A stretch of 64,000 nt of DNA from Polynucleobacter sp. JS-JIR-5-A7. Lineage in GTDB: Bacteria; Pseudomonadota; Gammaproteobacteria; Burkholderiales; Burkholderiaceae. The translations under genes were made by a program, and so were the position numbers. Numbering within the stretch: position 1 is the first letter of the stretch; each line of letters starts with the position of its first letter. Below, one piece after another: positions 25,081 through 32,949 of the stretch. Under the pieces are notes generated by a model. It saw nothing but the letters and a program-made list of their open reading frames with translations, had not been told where the DNA came from and ran no database searches. The stretch spans positions 118,048 through 182,047 of the forward strand of contig NZ_CP061308.1 in the NCBI RefSeq assembly GCF_018687935.1, in the 5' to 3' direction.

Positions 25081-25857
25081 ATGAGCTACAAAACTATTTT
25101 GACTGAGGTGGATGGCAAGGTTGCTACCATTACTTTGAATCGTCCTGAGGTACTCAATGCACTTAACGATCAACTAATGGATGAGCTTGGCGCTGCATTA
25201 CTGAGTTTTGATGCGGATGACAATATTGCTTGCATCATCGTTACAGGCAGTGAAAAAGCTTTTGCTGCTGGCGCTGATATTGCATCAATGGCAAAGCGTA
25301 ACTTGCAAGATGTCTATCGTCACAATTTTATTTCGCGTAACTGGGAGCATATGCAAAAAGTACGCAAGCCTGTAATTGCTGCGGTATCAGGCTATGCACT
25401 AGGTGGTGGTTGTGAACTGGCCATGATGTGCGACACCATCATGGCGGCTGATAACGCTAAGTTTGCTCAGCCAGAAATTAAATTAGGCATCATCCCAGGC
25501 GCTGGTGGTACACAACGTTTGCCACGTGCGATATCTAAAGCGAAGGCGATGGATCTTGCGTTGACAGGTCGCATGATGGATGCAGCAGAAGCTGAACGTT
25601 CAGGCTTGGTATCCCGCGTCTTTCCCAAAGCGGATTTATTAAAAGAGGTGAAAGCAATTGCTAAAGACATTGCTGATATGCCCTTATTGACCACAATGAT
25701 GGTGAAAGAGGCGGTGAATACCGCTTACGAAACTACACTGTCACAAGGCATTCATTTTGAACGCCGTTTGTTCCATACCTGCTTTGGAACAAATGATCAA
25801 AAAGAAGGCATGGCAGCATTTATTGAAAAACGCCCTGCCAAATTTACGAATTCTTAA
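25081..25857 (+). CDS. Enoyl-CoA hydratase/isomerase (crotonase) family
   Basis: A 258-aa crotonase-fold enzyme that most likely hydrates 2-enoyl-CoA in fatty-acid oxidation. The oxyanion-hole segments EKAFAAGADIASM and ALGGGCELAMMCD are intact, and the two catalytic glutamates are present in the second segment (CELAM) and in EIKLGIIPGAGGTQRLPR. The start at 25081 (MSYKTILTEVDGKVATITLN) follows AGAGAG by about 9 bp; the frame is open upstream to 25024, but that would overlap mltA. No other beta-oxidation genes are adjacent, so the exact substrate is open. Confidence 0.9.
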   Translation: MSYKTILTEVDGKVATITLNRPEVLNALNDQLMDELGAALLSFDADDNIACIIVTGSEKAFAAGADIASMAKRNLQDVYRHNFISRNWEHMQKVRKPVIAAVSGYALGGGCELAMMCDTIMAADNAKFAQPEIKLGIIPGAGGTQRLPRAISKAKAMDLALTGRMMDAAEAERSGLVSRVFPKADLLKEVKAIAKDIADMPLLTTMMVKEAVNTAYETTLSQGIHFERRLFHTCFGTNDQKEGMAAFIEKRPAKFTNS

Positions 25858-25869
25858 CGATTCAATTGC

Positions 25870-27066
25870 TTAATTTTTTTCTAGGTAGCGTTGAGCTAGT
25901 TTGACCCAATAGCTCACACCTACTGGTATCAAAGCGTCATTGAAGTCATATGAAGGATTATGAAGATGGCACGGTCCCATGCCATGTCCTACTGAGCGAT
26001 GATCACCATCGCCATTGCCTAAAAAAACGTAGCAACCAGGCTTATCTAGCAACATAAAAGCAAAATCCTCTGCACCCATGGTTGGGTCAATCGAGGTATT
26101 TACATTTTGCTTACCAACTAACTCGCTCATCACCTCGCTGGCAAATACGACTTCCTTTTCATGATTGATTAATGGTGGATAGTTTCTTGAGAACTGAATT
26201 TCCGCCTGACAATCAAATGCAGCTGCGACCTGATGGGTGATATCTCGCAAGCGTTGCTCAATTAAATCTAAGACCTCAAGCGTAAAGGTGCGAACAGTGC
26301 CGCCAATGAACGCACTATCAGGAATGACATTGCTGGTCTCGCCTGCATGAAATTGTGTGACTGAAAGCACGGCTGCGTCTACAGGTCGTTTATTACGGGT
26401 AATGATGCTCTGTAGGGCCAGCACTACTTGCGCACCCGTAAGCACGGGATCAGCGCTGTTGTGCGGCAAGGCGGCATGACCACCTTTGCCAGTAATAGTA
26501 ATTTCAAAAGCATTGCTCGATGCCATCATTGGGCCTGCGGTCACACCAAAATGACCTTCAGCCAAACCAGGCCAATTGTGTAATCCAAATACAGCATCAC
26601 ACGGAAACTGCTCAAACAAGCCATCTTTGATCATTTCGCGAGCACCGGCACCACCCTCTTCGGCCGGCTGAAAAATAAAAATCACCGCACCTTTAAAGTC
26701 GCGATGATTCGATAAATATTGTGCTGCGCCCAAGAGCATGGCAGTGTGACCATCATGACCGCAGGCATGCATCTTTCCAGGATTACGAGAGGTGTGCGCA
26801 AAGTTGTTGTGTTCCTGGAGTGGGAGTGCATCCATGTCTGCACGCAAACCAATCATCTTGCCTGCGCCTAAATCTCCATCTAGTCGTCCAACCACCCCGG
26901 TTTTGCCCATGCCACGAAAGACAGTAATGCCCCAGCTTGATAAAGCTTCTGCAACAAGATCAGCTGTGCGGTTTTCTTCGAAACGCAATTCAGGATGAGC
27001 ATGAATATTGCGACGAATATCTTGGATTGCTTCTGTGGATGCAACGATTTCAGAAAGTAAATGCAT
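25870..27066 (-). CDS. M20D amidohydrolase (hippurate hydrolase-like)
   Basis: A 398-aa metallopeptidase of the M20D group, which includes hippurate hydrolase, indole-3-acetyl-amino-acid hydrolases and N-acetyl-aminoacid deacylases. Metal ligands appear as C102, H104 and, nearby, H107 in MHACGHDGHTAMLLGAA, plus the acidic PAEEGGAGA and the HNWPGL histidine. The dimerisation domain begins near NAFEITITGKGGHAALPH. The C-terminal PTMGAEDFAFML and GMGPCHLHNPSYDFND supply more ligands. Substrate choice within M20D cannot be read. It converges with the crotonase gene and stands 80 bp from bioD. Confidence 0.88.
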   Translation of the reverse strand: MHLLSEIVASTEAIQDIRRNIHAHPELRFEENRTADLVAEALSSWGITVFRGMGKTGVVGRLDGDLGAGKMIGLRADMDALPLQEHNNFAHTSRNPGKMHACGHDGHTAMLLGAAQYLSNHRDFKGAVIFIFQPAEEGGAGAREMIKDGLFEQFPCDAVFGLHNWPGLAEGHFGVTAGPMMASSNAFEITITGKGGHAALPHNSADPVLTGAQVVLALQSIITRNKRPVDAAVLSVTQFHAGETSNVIPDSAFIGGTVRTFTLEVLDLIEQRLRDITHQVAAAFDCQAEIQFSRNYPPLINHEKEVVFASEVMSELVGKQNVNTSIDPTMGAEDFAFMLLDKPGCYVFLGNGDGDHRSVGHGMGPCHLHNPSYDFNDALIPVGVSYWVKLAQRYLEKN

Positions 27067-27146
27067 GCCTTTATCTTATCTGAAAGTGGCTCTAGGCGCA
27101 CCCTAGCTGGGCTTAATGGGGCGATTACAGATAGCTATGAATGTAT

Positions 27147-27869
27147 TTATGTATTGGGTAGTTGAATGTGCTGTGCAGCAAATTCGAGCGCTTCTACAGA
27201 GTAGGGGCTGTTATCAGGCTTTTGAATTGCAGCGGGCAATTGAGGGATCAGCCCTAAAAAAGGAGCATCTATCTTAGATTGCAGCGATTCGATGTTTTCA
27301 GTGAGTAAATGCATTTTTTGAGAAAGGGTATTCGCAACCCAGCCAGCAATTTTTAAGTGGCGTACCTTGATTGCTTCTATGGTGAGTAAAGCATGATTCA
27401 TGCAGCCTAATTGCATGCCTACAACCAGAAGGGCCGGTAAATTGATTCGCTCTGCGAAGTTTCCCAAATCTTCATGATCATTTAGTGGGGTTAAAAAACC
27501 ACCAGCTCCTTCCACCACCATACAGTCGCTTTGCTTCTGAATCTCACTGTAAGCTCTCATCATTGTGTCAAGCTCAAGCCGAATATTTTTAGATTTGGCA
27601 ACTAAGTGGGGTGCTGCTGGAGTATCTAAAACATAAGGACATAGAGTTAGTTGACCTGGGGCTAAATTCGAAGCGATACGTAAAGTCTCTACATCTTCAT
27701 TGAGCCATTGACCTTCATTGCTTTGATAGGTACCAGCAACCACAGGCTTAAAGCCAAGAACATGTTTACCTTGCTTACGCAATTTGAGAATCAAGGCGCC
27801 GCTGACTAGCGTTTTGCCAACTTCAGTATCCGTGCCGGTAATAAAGAACCCAGGATGTTGATTCATCAA
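27147..27869 (-). CDS. bioD: Dethiobiotin synthetase
   Basis: ATP-dependent ring closure of 7,8-diaminopelargonic acid with CO2 to dethiobiotin. The 240-aa protein has the P-loop FFITGTDTEVGKTLVSG, the VVEGAGGFLTPL motif and a CPYVLDTPAAPHLVAK substrate segment. It is last in bioA-bioF-bioD, overlapping bioF by 4 bp (ATGA type). Confidence 0.96.
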   Translation of the reverse strand: MMNQHPGFFITGTDTEVGKTLVSGALILKLRKQGKHVLGFKPVVAGTYQSNEGQWLNEDVETLRIASNLAPGQLTLCPYVLDTPAAPHLVAKSKNIRLELDTMMRAYSEIQKQSDCMVVEGAGGFLTPLNDHEDLGNFAERINLPALLVVGMQLGCMNHALLTIEAIKVRHLKIAGWVANTLSQKMHLLTENIESLQSKIDAPFLGLIPQLPAAIQKPDNSPYSVEALEFAAQHIQLPNT

Positions 27870-29098
27870 AGACTCTTTTCAATCACTTGTTGTTCGATTG
27901 ACTGTAGTGTGTTGATCAGGGCGCGCAGATCATCTTCGCTATGGTTTGCAGAAAACGTAATACGCAAGCGTGCACTGCCTACGGGAACGGTGGGCGGCCT
28001 AATTGCCGGAATCCAATAGCCTGCATCATCCAATAACTGAGCCGCTAATAAAGCATTGGCATTGCTACCAAGAATCAGTGGCTGAATGGGTGTGCTTGAA
28101 GAAATCTTTTTCCATGCTGAGAAATGCATTTCTTTTTGCCAGATATCAATCAGTTTATCTAAGTGAGCGCGGCGTTGTTTGCCGTCATCTGTTTCAATAA
28201 TCTCTAGGCTTGTGAGAAGTGCATGAGCAATCGCAGGGGGCGTAGCTGTGCTGTAGATATAAGGACGACCCTTTTGAATCAGCCACTCGATAAAAGAGTC
28301 TTGTGCGCAGATAAAAGCACCACTGACCCCAGCAGCCTTGCCTAGCGTGCCGATATAGATGATACGATCCGAGCAAATATTCTTTTGCTCCAAAATACCA
28401 TGACCCTGTTTGCCTAGCACTCCAAATCCATGAGCATCATCTACCATCAAGAGGGCATCGTATTGCTCAGCAATAGCTAGCAGTTCTGTGACAGACGCGA
28501 GATCACCATCCATGCTGAACACGCCATCAGTCACAATCAATTTAAAAGGCCTGGCATCCTTTTTGATTGCTTCAATTAAAGAGTCTAGTTGTGTGTGATC
28601 AAACAGCGTCACTACAGCGTTGGTTTGTGCGCTCGCTAAGCGAACACCATCAATCAAAGAAGCATGATTGAGTTTTGCTGAATAAATACTGGCATTACCC
28701 GGAGAAGCAAGCCTTACCAAGCCAGTAATAGCCGTGAGGTTTGCAAGATAGCCGGCACTAAAAAATAATGTACGCGGCTTAGGAATGTGGTGGCTCTGAA
28801 ATGCAGCGAGTCTTTTTTCTAGTAACTCATGGGCAATGCTATGGCCACTGATGAGGTGGGAGGCACCACTTCCTACGCCATATTTTTGAGCGCCCTCAGA
28901 CCATGCATTGGCAATCTCAGGGTGGTTTGCAAGACCAAGATAGTCATTACTACAAAAGGCTTTCAGTTCTCGTTCTTCTATCAATACTTTGGAATCGCAA
29001 GGGGATGAAGTAATACGCAGCTTGCGCTTAAGTAATTGCAGATCTAAATCTGCAATTTGCTCTTCTGCTAATTTGAGCGCATTAAAAGATTTAGACAT
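27866..29098 (-). CDS. bioF: 8-amino-7-oxononanoate synthase
   Basis: PLP-dependent condensation of pimeloyl-ACP or -CoA with alanine, step two of the late biotin pathway. The 410-aa protein has the family's FCSNDYLGLANHPEI, GSGASHLISGHS, DDAHGFGVLG and the PLP lysine in IIYIGTLGKAAGVSGAF. It overlaps bioA by 8 bp and bioD by 4 bp, so the three genes are clearly one transcription unit. Confidence 0.96.
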   Translation of the reverse strand: MSKSFNALKLAEEQIADLDLQLLKRKLRITSSPCDSKVLIEERELKAFCSNDYLGLANHPEIANAWSEGAQKYGVGSGASHLISGHSIAHELLEKRLAAFQSHHIPKPRTLFFSAGYLANLTAITGLVRLASPGNASIYSAKLNHASLIDGVRLASAQTNAVVTLFDHTQLDSLIEAIKKDARPFKLIVTDGVFSMDGDLASVTELLAIAEQYDALLMVDDAHGFGVLGKQGHGILEQKNICSDRIIYIGTLGKAAGVSGAFICAQDSFIEWLIQKGRPYIYSTATPPAIAHALLTSLEIIETDDGKQRRAHLDKLIDIWQKEMHFSAWKKISSSTPIQPLILGSNANALLAAQLLDDAGYWIPAIRPPTVPVGSARLRITFSANHSEDDLRALINTLQSIEQQVIEKSL

Positions 29099-30440
29099 TT
29101 ACAACCTGATTGAGTGCACGTTGTACTGCCTGACCCATTTGCTCAGTTTCTTGTGCAGACAAAATATAGGGAGGCATTACATAAACAGTATTACCAATTG
29201 GTCTTATCAAAATACCTTCATTCAAACTCTTTGCAAACATCTCGCGAGGAAAAGCATTGGCATTTGTGAGCTTAGAAGCTTTGACATCAAACGCCAAGAT
29301 CATCCCTTGTTGGCGCCAATGCTCAATGCGGGCATCTGATTTAGCCCAAGCAAATGCATTGGCTAAATCTTGTGAGCGAATGATATTTTTTTCAAGAACT
29401 TGTTCTGTTTCAAAGAGCTCGAGACTGGCTAGCGCCGCTGCGCAAGCCAGTGGGTTACCAGTGTAAGAATGCGAATGTAAGAATCCATGCTTGGTTTGAT
29501 CGTTGTAAAAGGCGCGATAAATTTTATCGGTAGTCATGCAAAGCGAGAGGGGTAAATACCCTCCGCTAATTCCTTTGGAGAGCGTTAAAAAGTCAGGCCA
29601 AATTCCAGCATGTTCGCAGGCAAAGAACTTTCCGCTGCGACCGCATCCTACTGCGATCTCGTCCGCAATTAGGTGGACTTGATAGCGTTCACATAAATCT
29701 TTAATGAGTCGTAGATATTCGGGGGAATACATCGCCATTTGGCCAGCACATTGCACGAGCGGTTCAATAATGATTGCGGCAATCTGTTCATGCTCTTTTG
29801 CAAATAATTGCTCGAGCTCATTCGCTGCCTGTCTTGCAACATCCTCTGCGCTTTCACCATTTTTTGCTTTACGCACATCGGGTGAGCTTACTGTGTAGAC
29901 ATCCTGCAAAAGCGATCCGTAAGCCTCTCGGAAAATCGCAACATCGGTAACCGCAAGTGCACCAAGCGTTTCTCCGTGATAGCCATTTTCAAGACAAACA
30001 AACTTTTTCTTTTGTGGTTTGCCATTGAGTTGCCAAAAGTGGTGACTCATCTTTAATGCAATCTCCACTGCGGAAGCGCCATCAGATGCGTAGAAGACGT
30101 GACCTAAATTCCCTTTGGTCAGTACTGCTAGTTTTTCAGACAACTCTATTACTGGAGGATGTGTGAAGCCGGCAAGCATGACATGCTCAATCTTTTCTAG
30201 TTGTCTAGTGATGGCTTGATTGATGTGAGGGTTCGAGTGTCCAAAGAGATTGGTCCACCATGAGCTGATGCAATCGAGTAGGGCATTTCCATGCTCGTCA
30301 TAAAGCCAGGCCCCTTTGCCTTTAGTGATCGCCACCAGCGGAAAAGATTCATGGTGTTTCATTTGGGTGCAGGGGTGCCAAACAGCAGCTAGGCTGCGAT
30401 CTACTAAGCGGGTTTGATTTAAATCAGAAATAACCTTCAT
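29091..30440 (-). CDS. bioA: Adenosylmethionine-8-amino-7-oxononanoate aminotransferase
   Basis: SAM-dependent transamination of 7-keto-8-aminopelargonate to diaminopelargonate. The 449-aa class III aminotransferase has WHPCTQMKHHESFPLV at the N-terminus (the BioA-specific substrate region), FYASDGASAVEIALKMSHHFW, the HLIADEIAVGCGRSGKFFACE stretch and the PLP lysine in LTLSKGISGGYLPLS. It is first in the bioAFD operon, and 89 bp separate its start from the divergent bioB. Confidence 0.96.
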   Translation of the reverse strand: MKVISDLNQTRLVDRSLAAVWHPCTQMKHHESFPLVAITKGKGAWLYDEHGNALLDCISSWWTNLFGHSNPHINQAITRQLEKIEHVMLAGFTHPPVIELSEKLAVLTKGNLGHVFYASDGASAVEIALKMSHHFWQLNGKPQKKKFVCLENGYHGETLGALAVTDVAIFREAYGSLLQDVYTVSSPDVRKAKNGESAEDVARQAANELEQLFAKEHEQIAAIIIEPLVQCAGQMAMYSPEYLRLIKDLCERYQVHLIADEIAVGCGRSGKFFACEHAGIWPDFLTLSKGISGGYLPLSLCMTTDKIYRAFYNDQTKHGFLHSHSYTGNPLACAAALASLELFETEQVLEKNIIRSQDLANAFAWAKSDARIEHWRQQGMILAFDVKASKLTNANAFPREMFAKSLNEGILIRPIGNTVYVMPPYILSAQETEQMGQAVQRALNQVVNV

Positions 30441-30529
30441 GTTTGATATTTGACCACTAGTTTTTCCTAATTCAGGCTTGTATCTGTTATGTTTATGCCT
30501 TGGATTGACCTATTTTCTGGAATTTACCG

Positions 30530-31567
30530 ATGCAGTACGCTCAAACCGTAGAAAAACCCCTGACCCAAGTTAAATCGAAGGCTGATTTGCGAAAAGAGCT
30601 TGATGTATCTGGTAAGTGGACGGTTGCTCAGGTTGAGGCCCTATTTGCCTTGTCTTTCAATGAGTTGATGCTTAAGGCCCAAGAGACCCATAAAGCTTAT
30701 TTCCCTGAGGGTGATGTGGAGTTAGCCACTTTGCTGTCGATTAAGACTGGTGGCTGCCCAGAGGATTGTGCATATTGCCCCCAAGCTGCTCGCTATGACA
30801 CTGATGTGAAGGCTGAAAAGCTTATGGGTCTAGAGGAGGTTTTAGAGGCGGCTAAGGCGGCTAAGGCGGCTGGTTCGAACCGTTTCTGTATGGGCGCTGC
30901 TTGGCGCGAACCCAAAGATCGTGATATTGAAAAAGTGACCGCCATGATTAAGGGGGTTAAGGCTTTAGGTCTTGAGACTTGCGCCACCTTGGGCATGTTG
31001 GAGGCTAAGCAAGCCCAGGCCCTGTCAGATGCGGGCTTAGATTTTTATAACCACAATCTTGATACGAGTGAAGATTTTTATCGCTCCGTGATTTCTACCC
31101 GCGACTATCAAGATCGCTTAGATACCATTTCTCATGTTCGTTCAGCAGGCATGTCTGTTTGTTGTGGCGGCATTGTGGGGATGGGCGAATCCCGTGAACA
31201 GCGTGCCGCATTTTTGACCCGTTTAGCTAACTTGAGCCCTTATCCCGAGTCAGTGCCAATCAATCATTTAGTGCCAGTTGCAGGTACACCATTGGCGGAT
31301 CAAAAGCCTTTAGACCCCCTTGAATTTGTCAGAACAATTGCAGTTGCCCGCATCACGATGCCTCAGGCACGCGTGCGTTTATCTGCTGGTCGACAAGAGC
31401 TTGGCAGGGCTGTTCAGGCTATGTGTTTCTTGGCTGGTGCCAATTCCATTTTCTATGGTGAGCAACTACTCACTACCGCTAACCCTGAGGCGGAGCAAGA
31501 TCGTGCGCTCTTAACTGAGCTGGGCCTCAAGACCAAGCAAAGCTGTAAAACCGAGGTTTTAGTTTAA
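30530..31567 (+). CDS. bioB: Biotin synthase
   Basis: Radical SAM enzyme that inserts sulfur into dethiobiotin. The 345-aa protein has the CxxxCxxC cluster motif at C76, C80 and C83 (TGGCPEDCAYCPQAARY), SNRFCMGAAWREP for the second cluster region and NHNLDTSEDFY in the substrate pocket. Three near-perfect 9-bp repeats (GGCGGCTAA-type, 30847-30873) encode the AAKAAKAAG stretch; this is the normal family length there. It diverges from bioAFD and leads into coq7 4 bp downstream. I see no BioR-like palindrome in the 89-bp intergenic region. Confidence 0.97.
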   Translation: MQYAQTVEKPLTQVKSKADLRKELDVSGKWTVAQVEALFALSFNELMLKAQETHKAYFPEGDVELATLLSIKTGGCPEDCAYCPQAARYDTDVKAEKLMGLEEVLEAAKAAKAAGSNRFCMGAAWREPKDRDIEKVTAMIKGVKALGLETCATLGMLEAKQAQALSDAGLDFYNHNLDTSEDFYRSVISTRDYQDRLDTISHVRSAGMSVCCGGIVGMGESREQRAAFLTRLANLSPYPESVPINHLVPVAGTPLADQKPLDPLEFVRTIAVARITMPQARVRLSAGRQELGRAVQAMCFLAGANSIFYGEQLLTTANPEAEQDRALLTELGLKTKQSCKTEVLV

Positions 31568-31571
31568 GTTT

Positions 31572-32210
31572 ATGGCCATGACCTCGCCCATTGATAAGCT
31601 GATTATTGAGTTTGATACCGCCTTGCGATCTGTCTTTGGTGGGGCAAATGCTGGGCGACCAACACCAGGGTCAGCAGTGACTCCAAGCCATTCTTTGGAT
31701 GCAGCGGAACGTAAACATGCTGCAGGTCTCATGCGCGTCAATCACGTTGGCGAGGTGTGCGCGCAGGCGCTCTATCAATCACAAAAATTAGTTGCCAGAA
31801 ATCCGCAAATTCAAGAGATGTTCAATCATTCCGCTCAAGAAGAAATGGACCACTTGGCATGGTGCGAAACTCGCCTGGAAGAGCTTGGCTCGCATACCAG
31901 TTATCTCAATCCATTATGGTACGCAGGATCCTTTGCAATCGGCTTGGCAGCTGGCTTAGCGGGTGATCAATGGAGTCTAGGTTTTGTGGTTGAAACAGAA
32001 AAGCAAGTTGAAAATCATCTTCAGAGTCATCTTGAAAAATTACCACCAGAAGATCATCGCTCACGCGCGATTGTTGATCAAATGCGGATCGATGAAATTG
32101 AGCACGGACAAGCTGCCTTGCATGCTGGCGGAGTAAGCTTGCCTGAGCCAGTTCATAAAATGATGCAGGCCGCATCTAAAGTGATGACTACAACCGCTTA
32201 CAAAATTTAA
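31572..32210 (+). CDS. coq7: 2-octaprenyl-3-methyl-6-methoxy-benzoquinol hydroxylase (Coq7)
   Basis: Di-iron monooxygenase for the C6 hydroxylation step of ubiquinone synthesis, used instead of UbiF in many alpha- and betaproteobacteria. The 212-aa protein has the ferritin-like carboxylate motifs in MRVNHVGEVCAQALYQ, EEMDHLAWCETRL, then FVVETEKQVENHL and DEIEHGQAALHAGG. It lies 4 bp after bioB but has no biosynthetic tie to biotin; read-through is likely. It is followed by the 295-bp dcw leader. Confidence 0.95.
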   Translation: MAMTSPIDKLIIEFDTALRSVFGGANAGRPTPGSAVTPSHSLDAAERKHAAGLMRVNHVGEVCAQALYQSQKLVARNPQIQEMFNHSAQEEMDHLAWCETRLEELGSHTSYLNPLWYAGSFAIGLAAGLAGDQWSLGFVVETEKQVENHLQSHLEKLPPEDHRSRAIVDQMRIDEIEHGQAALHAGGVSLPEPVHKMMQAASKVMTTTAYKI

Positions 32211-32271
32211 GTTGCCTGATAGTGGCACTGAAGAGTTTGAAAATAATTTTTTTTGATTTATTTTTTACAGA

Positions 32272-32291
32272 TACTGTTTATAAAAACAGTA
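32272..32291. promoter_or_regulatory. LexA-like SOS box upstream of the dcw cluster
   Basis: The 20-bp site has arms TACTGTTT and AAACAGTA around TATA-rich spacing, i.e. CTG-N10-CAG with outer TA pairs. This fits the E. coli consensus TACTG(TA)5CAGTA closely; betaproteobacterial LexA uses a similar CTGT-N8-ACAG box. It is 214 bp before mraZ. No gene other than mraZ lies between, so either the dcw operon or an unseen transcript would be the target. Binding is inferred. Confidence 0.55.
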
Positions 32292-32402
32292 TATTTATCC
32301 ATTATCTAGCTCTATAGCTAAGATGTATTCTTAAGTATATTTTCCAAGCCATTGTTTCAAGTAGCTATTTTATTATCACCATTTTATGAACATACGACGC
32401 TA

Positions 32403-32418
32403 AGTGTTTGTAAACACT
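32403..32418. promoter_or_regulatory. Short palindrome in the dcw leader
   Basis: AGTGTTT (32403-32409) and AAACACT (32412-32418) form 7-bp perfect arms around a GT centre. It is 31 bp upstream of the putative -35 element of mraZ, the right place for an operator. The protein that would bind is unknown. Confidence 0.35.
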
Positions 32419-32449
32419 AGAGAAATTCCCAAAAAATAGCCAAAAACAC

Positions 32450-32478
32450 TTGACCCCCCTATTGCAATCCTCTAAAGT
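32450..32478 (+). promoter_or_regulatory. Putative dcw (mraZ) promoter
   Basis: TTGACC (32450-32455) and TAAAGT (32473-32478) with 17 bp between them form a sigma-70-like promoter. Its start site would fall near 32485, inside the MraZ boxes, and give a leader of about 20 nt before the mraZ ATG. Confidence 0.55.
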
Positions 32479-32501
32479 GGGAGGAAGTGTGAAAAAGTGG
32501 G
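32477..32501 (+). promoter_or_regulatory. Triple MraZ-binding box
   Basis: GTGGG (32477-32481), GTGTG (32487-32491) and GTGGG (32497-32501) are three direct repeats at an exact 10-bp period, the layout of the known MraZ operator (TGGG-N5 repeats). The set overlaps the -10 element and reaches the ribosome-binding region of mraZ, as expected for autorepression. Confidence 0.85.
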
Positions 32502-32505
32502 GTAA

Positions 32506-32937
32506 ATGGTGTTTCAAGGTGCGTCAGCTCTCAATTTAGATGCAAAAGGTCGGATGTCGATTCCGGCAAAGCATCGTGACGCCCTAATGGTGCAGGGTGA
32601 CGGCCGTGTCACGCTCACAAAACACCCCGATGGCTGCCTTCTTTTGTTCCCAAGACCAGAGTGGGAGGGCTTCAGAGCTAGGGTTGCGCAACTGCCCATG
32701 GACGCTCATTGGTGGCGCAGAATTTTTCTTGGCAATGCTGCTGAGATTGATCTTGATAGCGCAGGTCGTGTTTTGGTCAGTCCAGAATTACGTGCTGCCG
32801 CAGGAATCGAAAAAGAAGTGATCTTGCTCGGTATGGGCAGTCACTTGGAATTGTGGGACGCAGCTACATACGCCGCAAAAGAACAGGCTGCGATTGCGCA
32901 AGGTATGCCTGAAGCGCTCAAGCAATTTAATTTTTGA
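32506..32937 (+). CDS. mraZ: Transcriptional regulator MraZ
   Basis: MraZ is a ring-forming DNA-binding protein with two AbrB-like halves that represses its own dcw operon. The 143-aa product shows FQGASALNLDAKGRMSIPAKHR in the first half and AAEIDLDSAGRVLVSPELRAAAGIEKEVILLG in the second; both carry the D-x-x-G-R-x-x-(I/L)P/S motif. It is directly behind the triple MraZ boxes. Its stop is 12 bp before rsmH. Confidence 0.97.
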   Translation: MVFQGASALNLDAKGRMSIPAKHRDALMVQGDGRVTLTKHPDGCLLLFPRPEWEGFRARVAQLPMDAHWWRRIFLGNAAEIDLDSAGRVLVSPELRAAAGIEKEVILLGMGSHLELWDAATYAAKEQAAIAQGMPEALKQFNF

Positions 32938-32949
32938 TGACAGGGTGCT

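Larger units (their letters stand above)
32211..32505. other. AT-rich 295-bp leader of the dcw cluster, no ORF
   Basis: The longest non-coding stretch in the window. I find no ORF longer than a few codons on either strand. It holds, in order, a LexA-like palindrome, a 7-bp-arm palindrome, a promoter and three MraZ boxes, each listed separately. The first half is strongly AT-rich. Confidence 0.7.

Noticed and set aside
30441..30529. BioR or BirA operator between bioA and bioB
   Set aside because: No clear palindrome of either type could be read in the 89-bp spacer.
30847..30873. Three-copy 9-bp tandem repeat inside bioB
   Set aside because: It encodes an alanine/lysine-rich stretch of normal BioB length; there is no sign of a phase-variable change.
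32293..32400. SOS-controlled small ORF after the LexA-like box
   Set aside because: Every ATG in this stretch stops within about six codons on the plus strand; no ORF supports a SulA-like gene.
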